A stretch of DNA of 64,000 nt from Afipia sp. GAS231 (GCF_900103365.1 NZ_LT629703.1:1178001-1242000), one strand, 5' to 3'; numbered from the stretch's first letter, positions 25,813 to 34,420 are shown. Notes: generated by a model from the letters alone, not told the origin. Made by a program: numbers and translations.

Positions 25813-26837
25813 CGCGTGCGAACCTTGCGCGCCGCGCGAGGTGCGACGCCTGGCGTGCAGCTGAAGGCTGCGAGGGCGTTATCGGCCGAGAGCACGCGGT
25901 CGCGGCCCGAGTGTTTTGCCGCGTAGAGCGCCTGGTCGGCCCTTGCCACCAGAAGCTCGGAACTCATGTCTTCCGCCGGCACTTCGGTGGCCACGCCGAT
26001 GCTGAGCGTCACATGGGAACCCGCGGCTGCAGCACCGTGCGCCAGCCGCAAACGGCAGATCGCCTCGCGCAGCCGCTCGGCCGCATCGAGGGCTATGCCA
26101 TGCGCGCTGTCGGGCATCAGCACCGCAAATTCCTCGCCGCCATATCGGGCGGCGACATCGGCGGGCCGGAAGCCGGCGGCCATCGCAGCGCCAACCCCGC
26201 GCAGACAGTCGTCGCCCTTCTGGTGGCCGTGCAGGTCGTTGTAGAGCTTGAAATGGTCGACATCGACCAGCAGCAGCGACAGCGGCGACCGCGTCCGTTG
26301 CGCGCGCGCCCATTCGATCGCAAGCGCCTGATCGAACGACCGCCGGTTGGCGAGGCCGGTCAGCCCGTCACTAGAGGCCAGCGCCTTCAGCGCCGATTCC
26401 GCGCGCTTCTGGTCGGTCATGTCGCGCAGCGTTTCGACAACCGCGATCAGCCTTCCGTCTTCGTCATGGATCGGACCGGCGTCGATCGCGAGATAAAGCT
26501 GATTGCCGAGCTTCGGCATCACGCACCAGTTCTCGGCGCTTAGGCCGAGCCCATGCGTGGACACCGTGAACTCCGGATAAAGGCTGCTGAGCAGATCAGA
26601 CCGCTCGTTCGCCACCAGGTCGGCGAGGCAAAACCGTTTCTCTGTATAGAAAGCACGCCAGTGCTTCTTGGTGCCGATCACGTCGGCGGCGGCAACGCCG
26701 GTCAGACGCTCGCACGCCCGGTTCCAGACCACGACCTCGCGCTGCGGATTGAGCACGAAGGTCGGCACGACGAGATGCTGCATCAACCGGACGGCATAGG
26801 ATTGCGCCACCTCGGATGGTTTCGTGGTCCGTTGCAC
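25809..26837 (-). CDS. PAS-GGDEF diguanylate cyclase
   Basis: 342 residues from a GTG at 26837 that follows AAAGGGG; an upstream TTG at 26939 has no ribosome site. A PAS-like sensor (about 16-135) is followed by a GGDEF domain (about 150-320). The active-site motif is GGEEF (233-237), a functional variant, and RPAD (224-227) sits five residues before it, matching the product-inhibition I-site. It should make cyclic di-GMP and be feedback-inhibited. Its position beside flagellar genes fits motility control but this is inference. The last 25 residues are basic and not part of the domain. Confidence 0.9.
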   Translation of the reverse strand: MQRTTKPSEVAQSYAVRLMQHLVVPTFVLNPQREVVVWNRACERLTGVAAADVIGTKKHWRAFYTEKRFCLADLVANERSDLLSSLYPEFTVSTHGLGLSAENWCVMPKLGNQLYLAIDAGPIHDEDGRLIAVVETLRDMTDQKRAESALKALASSDGLTGLANRRSFDQALAIEWARAQRTRSPLSLLLVDVDHFKLYNDLHGHQKGDDCLRGVGAAMAAGFRPADVAARYGGEEFAVLMPDSAHGIALDAAERLREAICRLRLAHGAAAAGSHVTLSIGVATEVPAEDMSSELLVARADQALYAAKHSGRDRVLSADNALAAFSCTPGVAPRAARKVRTR

Positions 26838-27197
26838 GGCAGGCCCCTTTTGCTCGTGACATCGGCGATGGACCCCGGCCCTTGGTGAGCTCTTTTGCCG
26901 TCGCGGCGTTTCCTTCTGATACGAACGTAGGGGGGACAAGTGGAATTCACGTTAGAATAACCGGTTACCAAGCCGTAAAATTTGAAGACTTGGCCGGCCG
27001 TCCCGCGGCCGCCGGCGCAAAGCCTCTTGCTGCACTGCAGGTGCCTCTGCTTGTCACGGCCGCGTGAGCTGGTTTCGTCGGGCCGCGGCGAAGAAACCGA
27101 CCGGGCGGACGAAGAAACCATTTTTGCCGGCCCGCGAAGACATCCGGAAATCATGATCTGGCAACCTGAGCGCAATGATCAACGATGGAGTTCGATC
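26838..27197. other. 360-base intergenic region with repeated GAAGAAACC stems
   Basis: No gene is supported here. GGTTTCGTC (27071-27079) can pair with either of two downstream GAAACC copies (27093-27098 or 27114-27119), the second followed by TTTTT (27121-27125). The two pairings exclude each other, which resembles an attenuator before the short gene at 27198. This is a pattern only. Confidence 0.35.
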
Positions 27198-27326
27198 ATG
27201 CTGGCCGAGAAATTCTTCTTAGTGCTCGAGGCGCTCAAGCGCAGCACCCATGACGACGGAAGCCCGAGGGTCATCAGCACCTCGCCGCACGTCCCGGTCA
27301 AATTGCCGATCGAGACGGCGAAGTAA
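27198..27326 (+). CDS. Very small hypothetical protein (42 residues)
   Basis: The frame starts MLAEKFFLVLEALKR and ends STSPHVPVKLPIETAK. The ATG follows GGAG by seven bases. The amphipathic N-terminal helix and the SPHVPVKLP tail look like a small protein type I have seen in Bradyrhizobium-like genomes, but I cannot name it. No membrane segment. It precedes the convergent DoxX gene. Confidence 0.55.
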   Translation: MLAEKFFLVLEALKRSTHDDGSPRVISTSPHVPVKLPIETAK

Positions 27327-27344
27327 CTTCGCGCTTCAGCAGTC

Positions 27345-27743
27345 TCAGCGGTTTGCGGCCGCAGCGATGGCGCCGAGATCGGCTGCCTTTGACGCGACCG
27401 AGGCGTGAGCCGCGATCACCATCAGCGCACCTGCGATCGCGAGGTCCTTGATGAACAGCGTTCGCTCAGCCTTGTCGGCCAGATTGAGGTGAAAGCCGAA
27501 CGCGGTTGCCAAACAAAACAACGCCAGCGCTCCGGCCGAGAACGGCAGCCGCCAGCCGAGCAGAAGTGCGACGCCGGCACCCAATTCCAGCAAAATCACC
27601 AGCGGCAGCAACAGCCCCGGAATGTGGTGCTCGGCCATATGGTCGAGGAACGGCTGCGGGCCGGCGATCTTCGCCGCACCTGCGAGAATGAACAACAGCG
27701 CCAGCAGGCTGCGTCCGGCGATGGTCACGATGGTGGCACTCAT
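27345..27743 (-). CDS. DoxX-family membrane protein
   Basis: 132 residues with four membrane segments and the DoxX-type start RSLLALLFILAGAAKIAGPQPFLDHMAE. DoxX-like proteins are small inner-membrane proteins linked to quinone or thiol redox functions in a few cases. It follows the 27769 gene by 25 bases on the same strand and is probably in the same operon, under the divergent TetR regulator. Confidence 0.88.
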   Translation of the reverse strand: MSATIVTIAGRSLLALLFILAGAAKIAGPQPFLDHMAEHHIPGLLLPLVILLELGAGVALLLGWRLPFSAGALALFCLATAFGFHLNLADKAERTLFIKDLAIAGALMVIAAHASVASKAADLGAIAAAANR

Positions 27744-27768
27744 GGCAGTTCTCCCTGATGACCGGGCT

Positions 27769-28443
27769 CTAGTTCCCGGCTGGCGCTGACTTGTTGGCTT
27801 GCGAAAAGAACAGGATTGCCGACAGGATGAAGGCGAACACGAAGAAGACCGTTCGTCCGAGCACCAGCGCCTTGGCCTGCTCGACCGGCATCACCGAGAT
27901 CAGCACCCCGCAGGGAATGTAGGCCCACAGCGCGATCGCGATGGCGCGGCCGAGTTTTCCGAATTGCAGGAAGCCGAACGAGAACAGCAGGACACCGAGA
28001 TAGCTGGCGTGAAACTTGATGGCGGAAGCGATCATCTGCAGCTGGCCTTCGGCGGCCGACAGCGGCAATCCTTCCTCTATCGAATGGACCATGGTCATGA
28101 TGTGATGGTTCTCGAACGAATCGAGCAGCACTGTCAGCATCAGCGCGGCGAGCGCGACCCCGAGCAGTCGCGGGTCCAGCATGCCGCGCAGCCGGGCGGC
28201 CAGCACCGCAAAAAACGCCCCGTAGAAAACCATGAAGAGATTGTCGAGGCCGAGATTGAGCCGCAGCCCGAATGCAGCAAGGGGGGCTGCCAGATGCGCG
28301 CTGTAGGCTTCGACCGCGCGCGCCGACTGGAAGAAGTCCTGCGAACTGCGCGTGGTGAGAATGCCGGCCACCATGAACGCGACCGTCAGCGCGGCAAGCG
28401 CCGCCAGGATGGCCAGGGTCCGGTCCAGCGCACGGGTCTCCAT
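27769..28443 (-). CDS. Multi-pass membrane protein of unknown function
   Basis: 224 residues with about six hydrophobic segments (for example near 10-30, 60-80, 90-110, 145-165, 170-190, 195-215). A central ENHHIMTMVHSIEEG loop with two adjacent His could bind a metal or heme, but no family motif is recognised. The start lies 91 bases from the divergent TetR gene, with two palindromes between, so it is probably repressed by that regulator and co-transcribed with the DoxX gene downstream. Confidence 0.8.
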   Translation of the reverse strand: METRALDRTLAILAALAALTVAFMVAGILTTRSSQDFFQSARAVEAYSAHLAAPLAAFGLRLNLGLDNLFMVFYGAFFAVLAARLRGMLDPRLLGVALAALMLTVLLDSFENHHIMTMVHSIEEGLPLSAAEGQLQMIASAIKFHASYLGVLLFSFGFLQFGKLGRAIAIALWAYIPCGVLISVMPVEQAKALVLGRTVFFVFAFILSAILFFSQANKSAPAGN

Positions 28444-28474
28444 GATATGTGTCCTTGTTCTGCTGCCCTCCCAT

Positions 28475-28511
28475 TTCAGATATCATATGCTATCTGAATA
28501 TCAAGTGATAT
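28475..28511. promoter_or_regulatory. Twin palindromic operator between TetR gene and membrane-protein operon
   Basis: TTCAGATA and TATCTGAA are perfect 8-base arms with an 8-base centre (28475-28498). A second perfect palindrome ATATCA-AG-TGATAT follows directly (28498-28511). Both lie in the 91-base divergent region and are the likely sites of the adjacent TetR protein. Confidence 0.75.
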
Positions 28512-28534
28512 CTTTAATTCAGGAACGTCCGCCC

Positions 28535-29203
28535 ATGCCGAGGTTGAATCGCGAGGAAAGTCAGGCCCGTACAAGGGAGCTGCTGATCGCGGCCGCGCGC
28601 AGCGAGATCGTCAAAAAGGGATTTGCCCTCGCCTCGGTGCGCGACATCGCCGACGCAGCCGGGTTTTCGCAAGGCGCCTTCTACTCGAATTTTCCCGACA
28701 AGGAGGCGATCCTGCTCGAACTGGTGCGGCAGCACCAGACCGAGGAACGCGCCCGGATCGAGACGGCGCTGAAGAGCGCGGAAGGCGACGCCGCTTCCGC
28801 GATGGCGGGCATCGAAAAATGGTCGACCACCGTCAATTCCGATCCCGGCTTTGCCGTGCTCGCGATCGAGCTGCAGCTCCAGGCGCTGCGCAGCCCGGGC
28901 TTCGCAGCAACCTATAACGAACTGAACCGCAAGCACCGCCGCGCTTTGGGCGGCTTCGTCACCGCGCTGTTCGAGCTGTTCGGCAAGACGGTTCCGGGCG
29001 AGCCTGCCGAAATCGCGGCGAGCTTCATCGCGCTCGGCCGTGGCCTCGCGCTGCTGTCGGCCGATGTCGAGCCAAAGCGCAGCGGCCAGATCATCATGAC
29101 CTTTCTGAAAGCGCTAATCGCATCGGCGCCACCGGCCGCAGGCGCCCCCTCCTCCACGCCAAAGCCGGCGTCCAGGACCAAATCGCCGGGAAAGCGCGCC
29201 TGA
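28535..29203 (+). CDS. TetR-family transcriptional regulator
   Basis: 222 residues from the ATG at 28535 (AGGAACGTCC upstream). The N-terminal helix-turn-helix (KKGFALASVRDIADAAGFSQGAFYSNFPDKEAIL, about 30-63) is typical of TetR, followed by a helical ligand-binding domain and a basic, Pro/Ser-rich tail. It is divergent from the 27769/27345 membrane-protein operon and two palindromes lie between. It most likely represses that operon and itself. The inducer is unknown. Confidence 0.93.
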   Translation: MPRLNREESQARTRELLIAAARSEIVKKGFALASVRDIADAAGFSQGAFYSNFPDKEAILLELVRQHQTEERARIETALKSAEGDAASAMAGIEKWSTTVNSDPGFAVLAIELQLQALRSPGFAATYNELNRKHRRALGGFVTALFELFGKTVPGEPAEIAASFIALGRGLALLSADVEPKRSGQIIMTFLKALIASAPPAAGAPSSTPKPASRTKSPGKRA

Positions 29204-29278
29204 AGATCTTGATCTCCCGCCGGAACCAATCCGGCGCACCCCGAGTTATCGCCAATACCTCAACGCCGGGAGTGTGCC

Positions 29279-29575
29279 ATGAAGCTTGCCACCATCATGA
29301 TCGCCGGTACGGCTGCCCTCTGCATCATCAGTTCATCCGCATTTGCGCAGGAGACGCTGACGGGAACCGTGACCAGGATCGATCGTCTCAAGGGCACCGT
29401 CGCTATTCAGCAGACCCAAAGCGGCACCGTCGGCGCAGGAGGCGGCAGCGCGGCGGAAGAATTCAAGGTCCAGAACGCCGCATCGTTGGACACCGTGCAC
29501 GCCGGTGACAGGGTCAACTTTTCCACGATCGGTACCGGCGCGACCAAAACCATTACCAAGCTCGAGCGGCGCTGA
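29279..29575 (+). CDS. Small exported OB-fold protein, CusF-like
   Basis: 98 residues with a signal peptide (1-23, ends AFA-QE). The mature part (LTGTVTRIDRLKGTVAIQQ to LDTVHAGDRVNFSTIG) resembles the small beta-barrel of CusF/DUF1344 periplasmic proteins. The His, Trp and Met copper ligands of CusF are not present at the expected places, so copper binding is doubtful. It follows the TetR gene by 75 bases on the same strand. Function unknown. Confidence 0.75.
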   Translation: MKLATIMIAGTAALCIISSSAFAQETLTGTVTRIDRLKGTVAIQQTQSGTVGAGGGSAAEEFKVQNAASLDTVHAGDRVNFSTIGTGATKTITKLERR

Positions 29576-29635
29576 CACCGAATAGCTGATATTGCCACCT
29601 CGGTTGAGAAACGAGTGAGGCGCTGAAAATCGTTC

Positions 29636-29827
29636 GTCATGGCCGGGCACAGCCGTCCAAAGGACGGCGTCGCTTACGCTCGCCTATGCCCGGCCATCCA
29701 CGCCTTTCCCCGCTGCGAGCTGCAAAGACGTGGATGCCCGGCACCCGGCTCCGCCAAGGCTTCGCCGCGGCTTTTGTCTGTCGCGGCTCGCCGAAGCTTT
29801 AGCGTAGGCGGCAAGGCCGGGCATGAC
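29636..29827. repeat. Compound palindromic repeat, copy B
   Basis: It starts GTCATGGCCGGGCA and ends GGCCGGGCATGAC. The last 94 bases (29734-29827) are the reverse complement of 12751-12844 with two differences. CCATCCACG and CGTGGATG in the centre form a hairpin as in the repeat at 10649. Confidence 0.85.
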
Positions 29828-29851
29828 GACGTATATGATTGTGATCTTTTC

Positions 29852-30118
29852 TTACCGTTCTAGCGACGCGCGGATTTCCGCGAGCGCCTCGTCGTAATAT
29901 TCGTGCAGCTTCCGGGACCGTTGCGCTTGCACCTGGAGTCTTCCGGCGCGGATCGCAGGCTCGTCGCGGTCGACATCGAATTTTTCGGCAGGTGAAGGAC
30001 GCGATGCCGCAGCCTTCTTCGCTTCCTTTTTCGTTTCCTTGTTAGCTTCCTTGTTAGCTTCCTTGGCAACCGTCAACGCACCACGCCCCGATTTATCACG
30101 ACCGTCGGTAGAAACCAT
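29852..30118 (-). CDS. Small basic hypothetical protein with KEAN repeats
   Basis: 88 residues from the ATG at 30118 (GAGGCGTGCG upstream). The N-terminal half contains a short repeat KEANKEANKETKKEAKK coded by a 12-base tandem unit; the C-terminal half (FDVDRDEPAIRAGRLQVQAQRSRKLHEYYDEALAEIRASLER) is a charged amphipathic helix. Cytoplasmic, probably partly disordered. I do not recognise a family. The frame is open upstream to 30343, but codon use and lack of ribosome site argue against that start. Confidence 0.65.
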   Translation of the reverse strand: MVSTDGRDKSGRGALTVAKEANKEANKETKKEAKKAAASRPSPAEKFDVDRDEPAIRAGRLQVQAQRSRKLHEYYDEALAEIRASLER

Positions 30119-30393
30119 TTTCGCACGCCTCACAAATTGCAGATCCGGCCTGGATTGAATCCTGTCGGCCGTCTCCCGGGTAGCGCGCTGGCGTTTTGAC
30201 TTTGGCCCACACAGTGTGTTGCGAGGACGCCCGCGGCTGGCCGATTTGGTGGCAAAAGATGGCGCGGGCGGTGGCGCAATGTGAGCGGCGCGGCGGCGGC
30301 ACCTCGTAGTCATACGGACTATTTTTCCATGATTAAGATGCAATCCGACAGCATCTTCGCGGCATGTTCCTTTGCCAGCGTCAGTGATTCCGC

Positions 30394-30585
30394 ATGATGC
30401 CCCGACCGCTCAAGGAAAAAAGCCTGTCGCCGCGCTGCGAAACCTGCGGACGCGACACCGCCCGCCTGGGAAAGCTGCCCCGGATCGGATTGCGCCCTCT
30501 CGTCCACGTCTACAAGTGCAAGACCTGCAACCAGATCGTGTCAGTCGAACCGGAAAAACAGCGGGATGGAACGGCACCGGCTTGA
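30394..30585 (+). CDS. Small zinc-ribbon protein (63 residues)
   Basis: Two CxxC pairs, RCETCGRDT (15-22) and YKCKTCNQIV (40-49), make a zinc ribbon; the part between them (GKLPRIGLRPLVHVYK) is a beta hairpin. Two proteins of similar design are encoded at 39688 and 39923. The family function is unknown to me; such ribbons often bind nucleic acid or protein. No strong ribosome site is seen before the ATG. It stands alone. Confidence 0.75.
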   Translation: MMPRPLKEKSLSPRCETCGRDTARLGKLPRIGLRPLVHVYKCKTCNQIVSVEPEKQRDGTAPA

Positions 30586-30720
30586 ACCGGTGGCGAATAT
30601 TCACGCCATGAAGTGCGCCGGAGCGCTCAAAGACCCCGCCCGGCGGCGACCGAATCCCTGCTCTACCTGGCACGTTCATCTGTAGTACGGTGATGCCGCT
30701 GCGTGTTAAGGGCGTGGGCT

Positions 30721-31812
30721 ATGGGCAGGGTCGAACCGGTGAATGACTTTTTGGCCGGCGGCGGCGAGATGGGCGCGTTGACGCGGGCATTCGACTGGTC
30801 AAGCACCTCCCTTGGTCCGCCTGAGACATGGCCGCAAAGCCTCCGCGTGACGGTGCGCCTCGTCCTCAATTCGGGCCACCCGATGTTCATCTGGTGGGGG
30901 CCGGAACTGATCCAGTTCTACAACGACGCCTATCGCGCGACGATGGGTCCCGAGCGGCATCCGAGCGCGCTGGGCGCGCGCGGACGGGAATGCTGGGACG
31001 AGATCTGGGACATCATCGGTCCCCAGATCGAGTACGTCATGACCGGCAAGGGATCGACCTGGCATGTCGACCAGTTGGTGCCGGTCACGCGTCACGGCCG
31101 CCGCGAGGATGTGTGGTGGACCTACAGCTACGGGCCGATCGACCTCGACGGCAAGGTCGGCGGCGTGCTCGTCGTCTGCAACGATGTCACCTCGGAGCAT
31201 CGGGCGCGGGAAGCGCTCGACCTCGCCAACCACGAACTGCAGCACCGCGTCAAAAACACCCTTGCGGTTCTCAGCGCCGTGGCGGCCCAGACGTTTCGCG
31301 ACGCCGCGAGCAAATCAGCACTTGAAATCTATCAGGGAAGGCTCGCGGCATTCGGACGGGCGCACGACCTCTTGACCGCCTCGCACTGGATTGAAGCGCC
31401 GCTGCACGAGGTGGTCCGGACCGCGCTGGCACCGTATCGGACCGGCGAAGGCCGCTTCGAAATTTTGGGGCCGCCGACCATCGTCAGATCCCGCCAAGCG
31501 CTTTCGCTGTCGCTGGCGATCCACGAACTTGCGACCAATGCGATCAAATACGGTGCGCTGAGCGGTCCCGCCGGACGCATATCGATCACATGGGAAAACA
31601 CCGACCTCGATGGCGAGCCCCATTTCGTTTTCACCTGGCAGGAGACCGGCGGTCCTGCGGTATCGCCCCCCTCAGGCACCGGGTTTGGATCGCGGCTGAT
31701 CACCCGCGTGCTGAAGGACGACTTCAACGGGACCGTTGAACTCTCCTATGAACCGCCAGGTCTGCGCTGTCGCTTGACGACGCCGGTCAAGAATATCGAG
31801 ACCGCAGACTAG
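30721..31812 (+). CDS. PAS-HWE-type sensor histidine kinase
   Basis: 363 residues from the ATG at 30721; a GTG at 30703 is an alternative. No membrane segment, so cytoplasmic. A PAS-like domain (about 25-160, with SGHPMFIWWGPELIQFYNDAYRATMGP) is followed by an HWE_HK domain with the phospho-acceptor His175 (HELQHRVKNTLAVL) and an ATP-binding domain (AIHELATNAIKYGAL, then GFGSRLITRVLKDDFNG). HWE kinases in this order often sense light or general stress and signal to PhyR-type or single-domain regulators. No partner regulator is adjacent. Confidence 0.93.
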   Translation: MGRVEPVNDFLAGGGEMGALTRAFDWSSTSLGPPETWPQSLRVTVRLVLNSGHPMFIWWGPELIQFYNDAYRATMGPERHPSALGARGRECWDEIWDIIGPQIEYVMTGKGSTWHVDQLVPVTRHGRREDVWWTYSYGPIDLDGKVGGVLVVCNDVTSEHRAREALDLANHELQHRVKNTLAVLSAVAAQTFRDAASKSALEIYQGRLAAFGRAHDLLTASHWIEAPLHEVVRTALAPYRTGEGRFEILGPPTIVRSRQALSLSLAIHELATNAIKYGALSGPAGRISITWENTDLDGEPHFVFTWQETGGPAVSPPSGTGFGSRLITRVLKDDFNGTVELSYEPPGLRCRLTTPVKNIETAD

Positions 31813-31860
31813 AGCGTTTTCCAGCGAGGCGGAAACCGGTTCGCGTCAGGAAAACGCGTC
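31811..31860. repeat. Dispersed intergenic element with GGAAACCGGT core
   Basis: GCGTTTTCC (31814-31822) and GGAAAACGC (31849-31857) are perfect arms around a core with GCGGAAACCGGTTCGCGTC. The same core (GTGGAAACCGGTC) occurs inside the element at 52795. It begins at the stop codon of the HWE kinase gene. Confidence 0.75.
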
Positions 31861-31873
31861 AAATCAAAAATCT

Positions 31874-31912
31874 AGAGCCCCGTTCCGATTCCATCGGAAC
31901 GAAAAAGGCTCT
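31874..31912. terminator. Hairpin between HWE kinase and the 31939 gene
   Basis: CGTTCCGAT (31881-31889) and ATCGGAACG (31893-31901) pair around a three-base loop, flanked by AGAGCC and GGCTCT, which extend the stem. It lies between convergent genes and may end transcripts from both sides, though the T-run is weak. Confidence 0.6.
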
Positions 31913-31938
31913 CAGCATTGGCGTCCGTCAGCGCAGCC

Positions 31939-32172
31939 TCACCCCACCGCATATTGCTTGCTGAGGTGGTCGCCGACCTGAACCAGCATCGCGACGCATT
32001 CAGGATAGCCGGGCTTTGCGACGGTGGCGGCATCGGCGCTGGCGCGGAATTCCCAGCTATCGCCGTCGCGGATCACAGAGATTTGGATGCCGTCGGGACA
32101 GTCGGCGTGGACCTTGAGTTCGGCCCGCGCCATCGCGATCAATTCGGCCTCAGACTTGACGGGCTTGCTCAT
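31939..32172 (-). CDS. Small conserved hypothetical protein (77 residues)
   Basis: An N-terminal helix (EAELIAMARAELKVHADCP) followed by a short beta region (IQISVIRDGDSWEFRAS) and a C-terminal helix (PECVAMLVQVGDHLSKQY). No signal or membrane segment. I know similar small proteins only as hypothetical in Bradyrhizobium-like genomes. The next gene on this strand starts upstream with a gap of 127 bases, so shared transcription is possible. Confidence 0.75.
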   Translation of the reverse strand: MSKPVKSEAELIAMARAELKVHADCPDGIQISVIRDGDSWEFRASADAATVAKPGYPECVAMLVQVGDHLSKQYAVG

Positions 32173-32299
32173 GGTTCCCCCGGGCTTCGTTCAGATGCTG
32201 CAAAGCCTCAGGTTGCCGGTTTGCCCGGCATCTGTCGAGGGGACGAAGCATGCGCTGCCGCGTCGCAGCGAAAAGTCTCGGGACCCGCTTCGATATTGG

Positions 32300-32581
32300 C
32301 TATTTGTGGATGTGCTTGGTGAAAATCCGCACCGCATAACCTTTGAAGCGGGGCGCTTCGTCATAGATCTCGGAGGCGATACCCTCGACGGCGTCCCTCA
32401 GGGCCAGAAACTGCGCCTGCCGGGCGATGCTCTCCGTACCCTTGACGCCGGCCAGTTCGTCCATCGCGGCGTCGCTGATCTGGCACTCGACCGTCTCGCC
32501 GTTGTTCTCGCTCAGCATCGTGAACTTGAATGCCAGCCGCTCGTCATCGTACCCCACGATTTTGTTCCGGATCAGCGGCAT
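32300..32581 (-). CDS. DUF1488-family protein
   Basis: 93 residues from the ATG at 32581 (MPLIRNKIVGYDDERLAFKFTML). The sequence fits DUF1488: a beta-rich start with a single Cys (VECQISDAAMDEL) and a C-terminal helix (EGIASEIYDEAPRFKGYAVRIF). Small, cytoplasmic, unknown function. A longer frame to 32638 exists, but the ATG at 32581 matches the family start. Confidence 0.75.
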   Translation of the reverse strand: MPLIRNKIVGYDDERLAFKFTMLSENNGETVECQISDAAMDELAGVKGTESIARQAQFLALRDAVEGIASEIYDEAPRFKGYAVRIFTKHIHK

Positions 32582-32923
32582 CGGTCGGCAAGCTCTCATG
32601 CGGCCGGAAAAACAGTCGCCCCGGTTCCGATATAGCACAAGACGCGCATTCGCCCAGCAGGCCGCGGAACGACCGGATGGCAGTCGCTTAGATCCGTGCG
32701 CTCATAAGCTGTCAATCCGGGATGCCCGCAATCCCGTCGCTACCGAGGGAAGACCGGACATGGCCCGAAAGTCCGATTCGGTAGCGATTGACCCCGAGCG
32801 GACATTGCGAACTCGATGGACACATCCCGGTTTTAGCCCATAGACTCTCCGCATTCGCCGCGCTTTCATTACAAGAAACAAACGCAACCGTATTTCCCGA
32901 CATGTTTCTGACTAGGACTCGCC
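32582..32923. other. 342-base intergenic region without a recognised feature
   Basis: No gene, strong hairpin or repeat is supported. Short frames on both strands have no family features. The last 100 bases before 32924 are more AT-rich and probably hold the promoter of the SDR gene. Confidence 0.5.
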
Positions 32924-33757
32924 ATGCAAGAGCTTCACGGAAAAGTTGCGGTGATTACAGGTGCGGCCAGTGGATTTGGTCGTGAATTTGCGATCCGTTG
33001 CGCCGACGAAGGAATGAAGGTTGTTCTCACAGATATCGATACGGGTGGCTTAGGTACCACCGTCGCGCTGCTCAAGCCTGGCACAGAGTCGCTCGTGACT
33101 GGCAGCGATGTCTCCAGTGCCGACAGCATTGAGCATCTGGCAAGGTCGACATACGACCGCTTCGGCGCATGCCACCTGCTCTTCAACAACGCGGGCGTGG
33201 GAACGGCGGGGCCGATCTGGACGGCCACGCTCGACGACTGGAAGTGGACGTTGGGTATCAACGTGATGGGCGTGGTTCACGGGTTGCGCAGCTTCGTGCC
33301 GCGCATGCTGGCGCAAAAGGAAGAATCTTACATCGTCAACACAGCCTCCGCAGCGGGGCTGCTTGCGCCCCCGGGCTCCGGCGTCTATGCCGCAAGCAAA
33401 CACGCCGTGGTCGCGATCACGGAATGCCTTCACCACGAGCTGCGCGGCCAGAATGCGCCTATCGGCGTTTCCGTGCTGTGCCCCGCATTTGTTGATACCG
33501 GGATATCGAACTCCGAACGCAACCGGCCCGCGGAACTCGCGGACTCCAATCCGGAAGCGGAACGGTACTCGGAGCGCATCAGACAGGCGATCAAATCAGG
33601 AAGGCTGTCCGCCGCCGACATCGCAAAGATCACCATCGACGCGGTGAAGGACGGGCGCTTCTATATTCTGCCGCACCCGAACGTGAAAATCGCGTTGGAA
33701 ATCAGGATGAAGGATGTTCTGTTGGATCGGCAGCCGACCAATACATCGCAGCGCTGA
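32924..33757 (+). CDS. Short-chain dehydrogenase/reductase (classical SDR)
   Basis: 277 residues. The Rossmann motif TGAASGFG (12-19), NNAG (about 88-91), Ser (NTASAAG) and the catalytic YAASK (Tyr-x3-Lys) are complete. An acidic residue after beta-2 (LTDIDTG) suggests preference for NAD over NADP. Substrate unknown. It converges on the dioxygenase operon with 37 bases between stops, so it might take part in the same pathway, but there is no direct evidence. Slightly lower GC than neighbours. Confidence 0.9.
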   Translation: MQELHGKVAVITGAASGFGREFAIRCADEGMKVVLTDIDTGGLGTTVALLKPGTESLVTGSDVSSADSIEHLARSTYDRFGACHLLFNNAGVGTAGPIWTATLDDWKWTLGINVMGVVHGLRSFVPRMLAQKEESYIVNTASAAGLLAPPGSGVYAASKHAVVAITECLHHELRGQNAPIGVSVLCPAFVDTGISNSERNRPAELADSNPEAERYSERIRQAIKSGRLSAADIAKITIDAVKDGRFYILPHPNVKIALEIRMKDVLLDRQPTNTSQR

Positions 33758-33794
33758 CGCCGCAGATTTTCCGCAATCGCTCATCGCCCAGGCG

Positions 33795-34190
33795 TTACCG
33801 GCGGGTGACGAGAAAATCGTCGGTGAACTCGCCGCGCGACACCCTGACCGGGATTTCGCCCTCGCTGCCGAGCTCCAGAATTTCGGAGCCGGATTTGATG
33901 TCTCGCTCCGACAAAATCTCAATGCGCTCCGCGATCCGCTCGGCCTGCCAGGGCGTCAGCTTCCAGGCGAAACGTCCGCCGAGATCGCGCATGCCGAAGC
34001 CGTCGTCGGCCGGCGTGAGCACCAGCGCGTCGCGCGACGTAGCGCCGGGAATCCGCTCCGCCACCGCTGTAGGCATCGGGTTTTCGGCGAAACGCCGCAG
34101 CAGCCGCGCCAGCGCGGCCAGATCCGGGCCCTCACCGAGAAACAGAAAGAGCGGATGAAAATCGCTCGGCATGTACTCGTAACGCAGCAT
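33795..34190 (-). CDS. Unrecognised protein at the end of the dioxygenase operon (131 residues)
   Basis: The sequence (PSDFHPLFLFLGEGPDLAALARLLRRFAENPMPTAVAERI, then SEGEIPVRVSRGEFTDDFLVTRR) shows a helical N-terminal half and a beta-rich C-terminal half, with no Cys, signal or membrane segment. An ATG at 34172 is an alternative start. It follows the 63-residue gene by 19 bases and is the last gene of the operon. I do not recognise a family; its place suggests an accessory role in the dioxygenase pathway. Confidence 0.75.
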   Translation of the reverse strand: MLRYEYMPSDFHPLFLFLGEGPDLAALARLLRRFAENPMPTAVAERIPGATSRDALVLTPADDGFGMRDLGGRFAWKLTPWQAERIAERIEILSERDIKSGSEILELGSEGEIPVRVSRGEFTDDFLVTRR

Positions 34191-34209
34191 ATCGACTGTC
34201 CCGCCGTTG

Positions 34210-34401
34210 TCAGCTCAGTATCTTGACGATGTCCTGCGCATGGCAAAGCTCGACGGCGCCGACTTCCGCGGGGCGGCCGGGCGACTCCAGATAGCGGACC
34301 TGCAGCCACTGGCCATCTGCCATGTTCTCCGTCACTTCGGCGACCACGCCGTCCCCCAGCTTCAGCCTCGTTCCCACCGCAACAGCCGTGACATCGATCA
34401 T
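34210..34401 (-). CDS. Unrecognised small protein in the dioxygenase operon (63 residues)
   Basis: MIDVTAVAVGTRLKLGDGVVAEVTENMADGQWLQVRYLES is a run of short beta strands, like a small barrel, ending with a helix (CHAQDIVKILS). One Cys, no signal. It lies 19 bases after the beta-subunit gene and 19 bases before the next, so it is in the operon. Family unknown to me. Confidence 0.72.
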   Translation of the reverse strand: MIDVTAVAVGTRLKLGDGVVAEVTENMADGQWLQVRYLESPGRPAEVGAVELCHAQDIVKILS

Positions 34402-34420
34402 TTCGGCTTCCCCGACCCGT

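Noticed and set aside
29222..29246. EcfG-type stress promoter (GGAAC-N17-CGTT) before the CusF-like gene
   Set aside because: GGAAC is present but the -10 part reads AGTT rather than CGTT at the right distance; too weak to claim.
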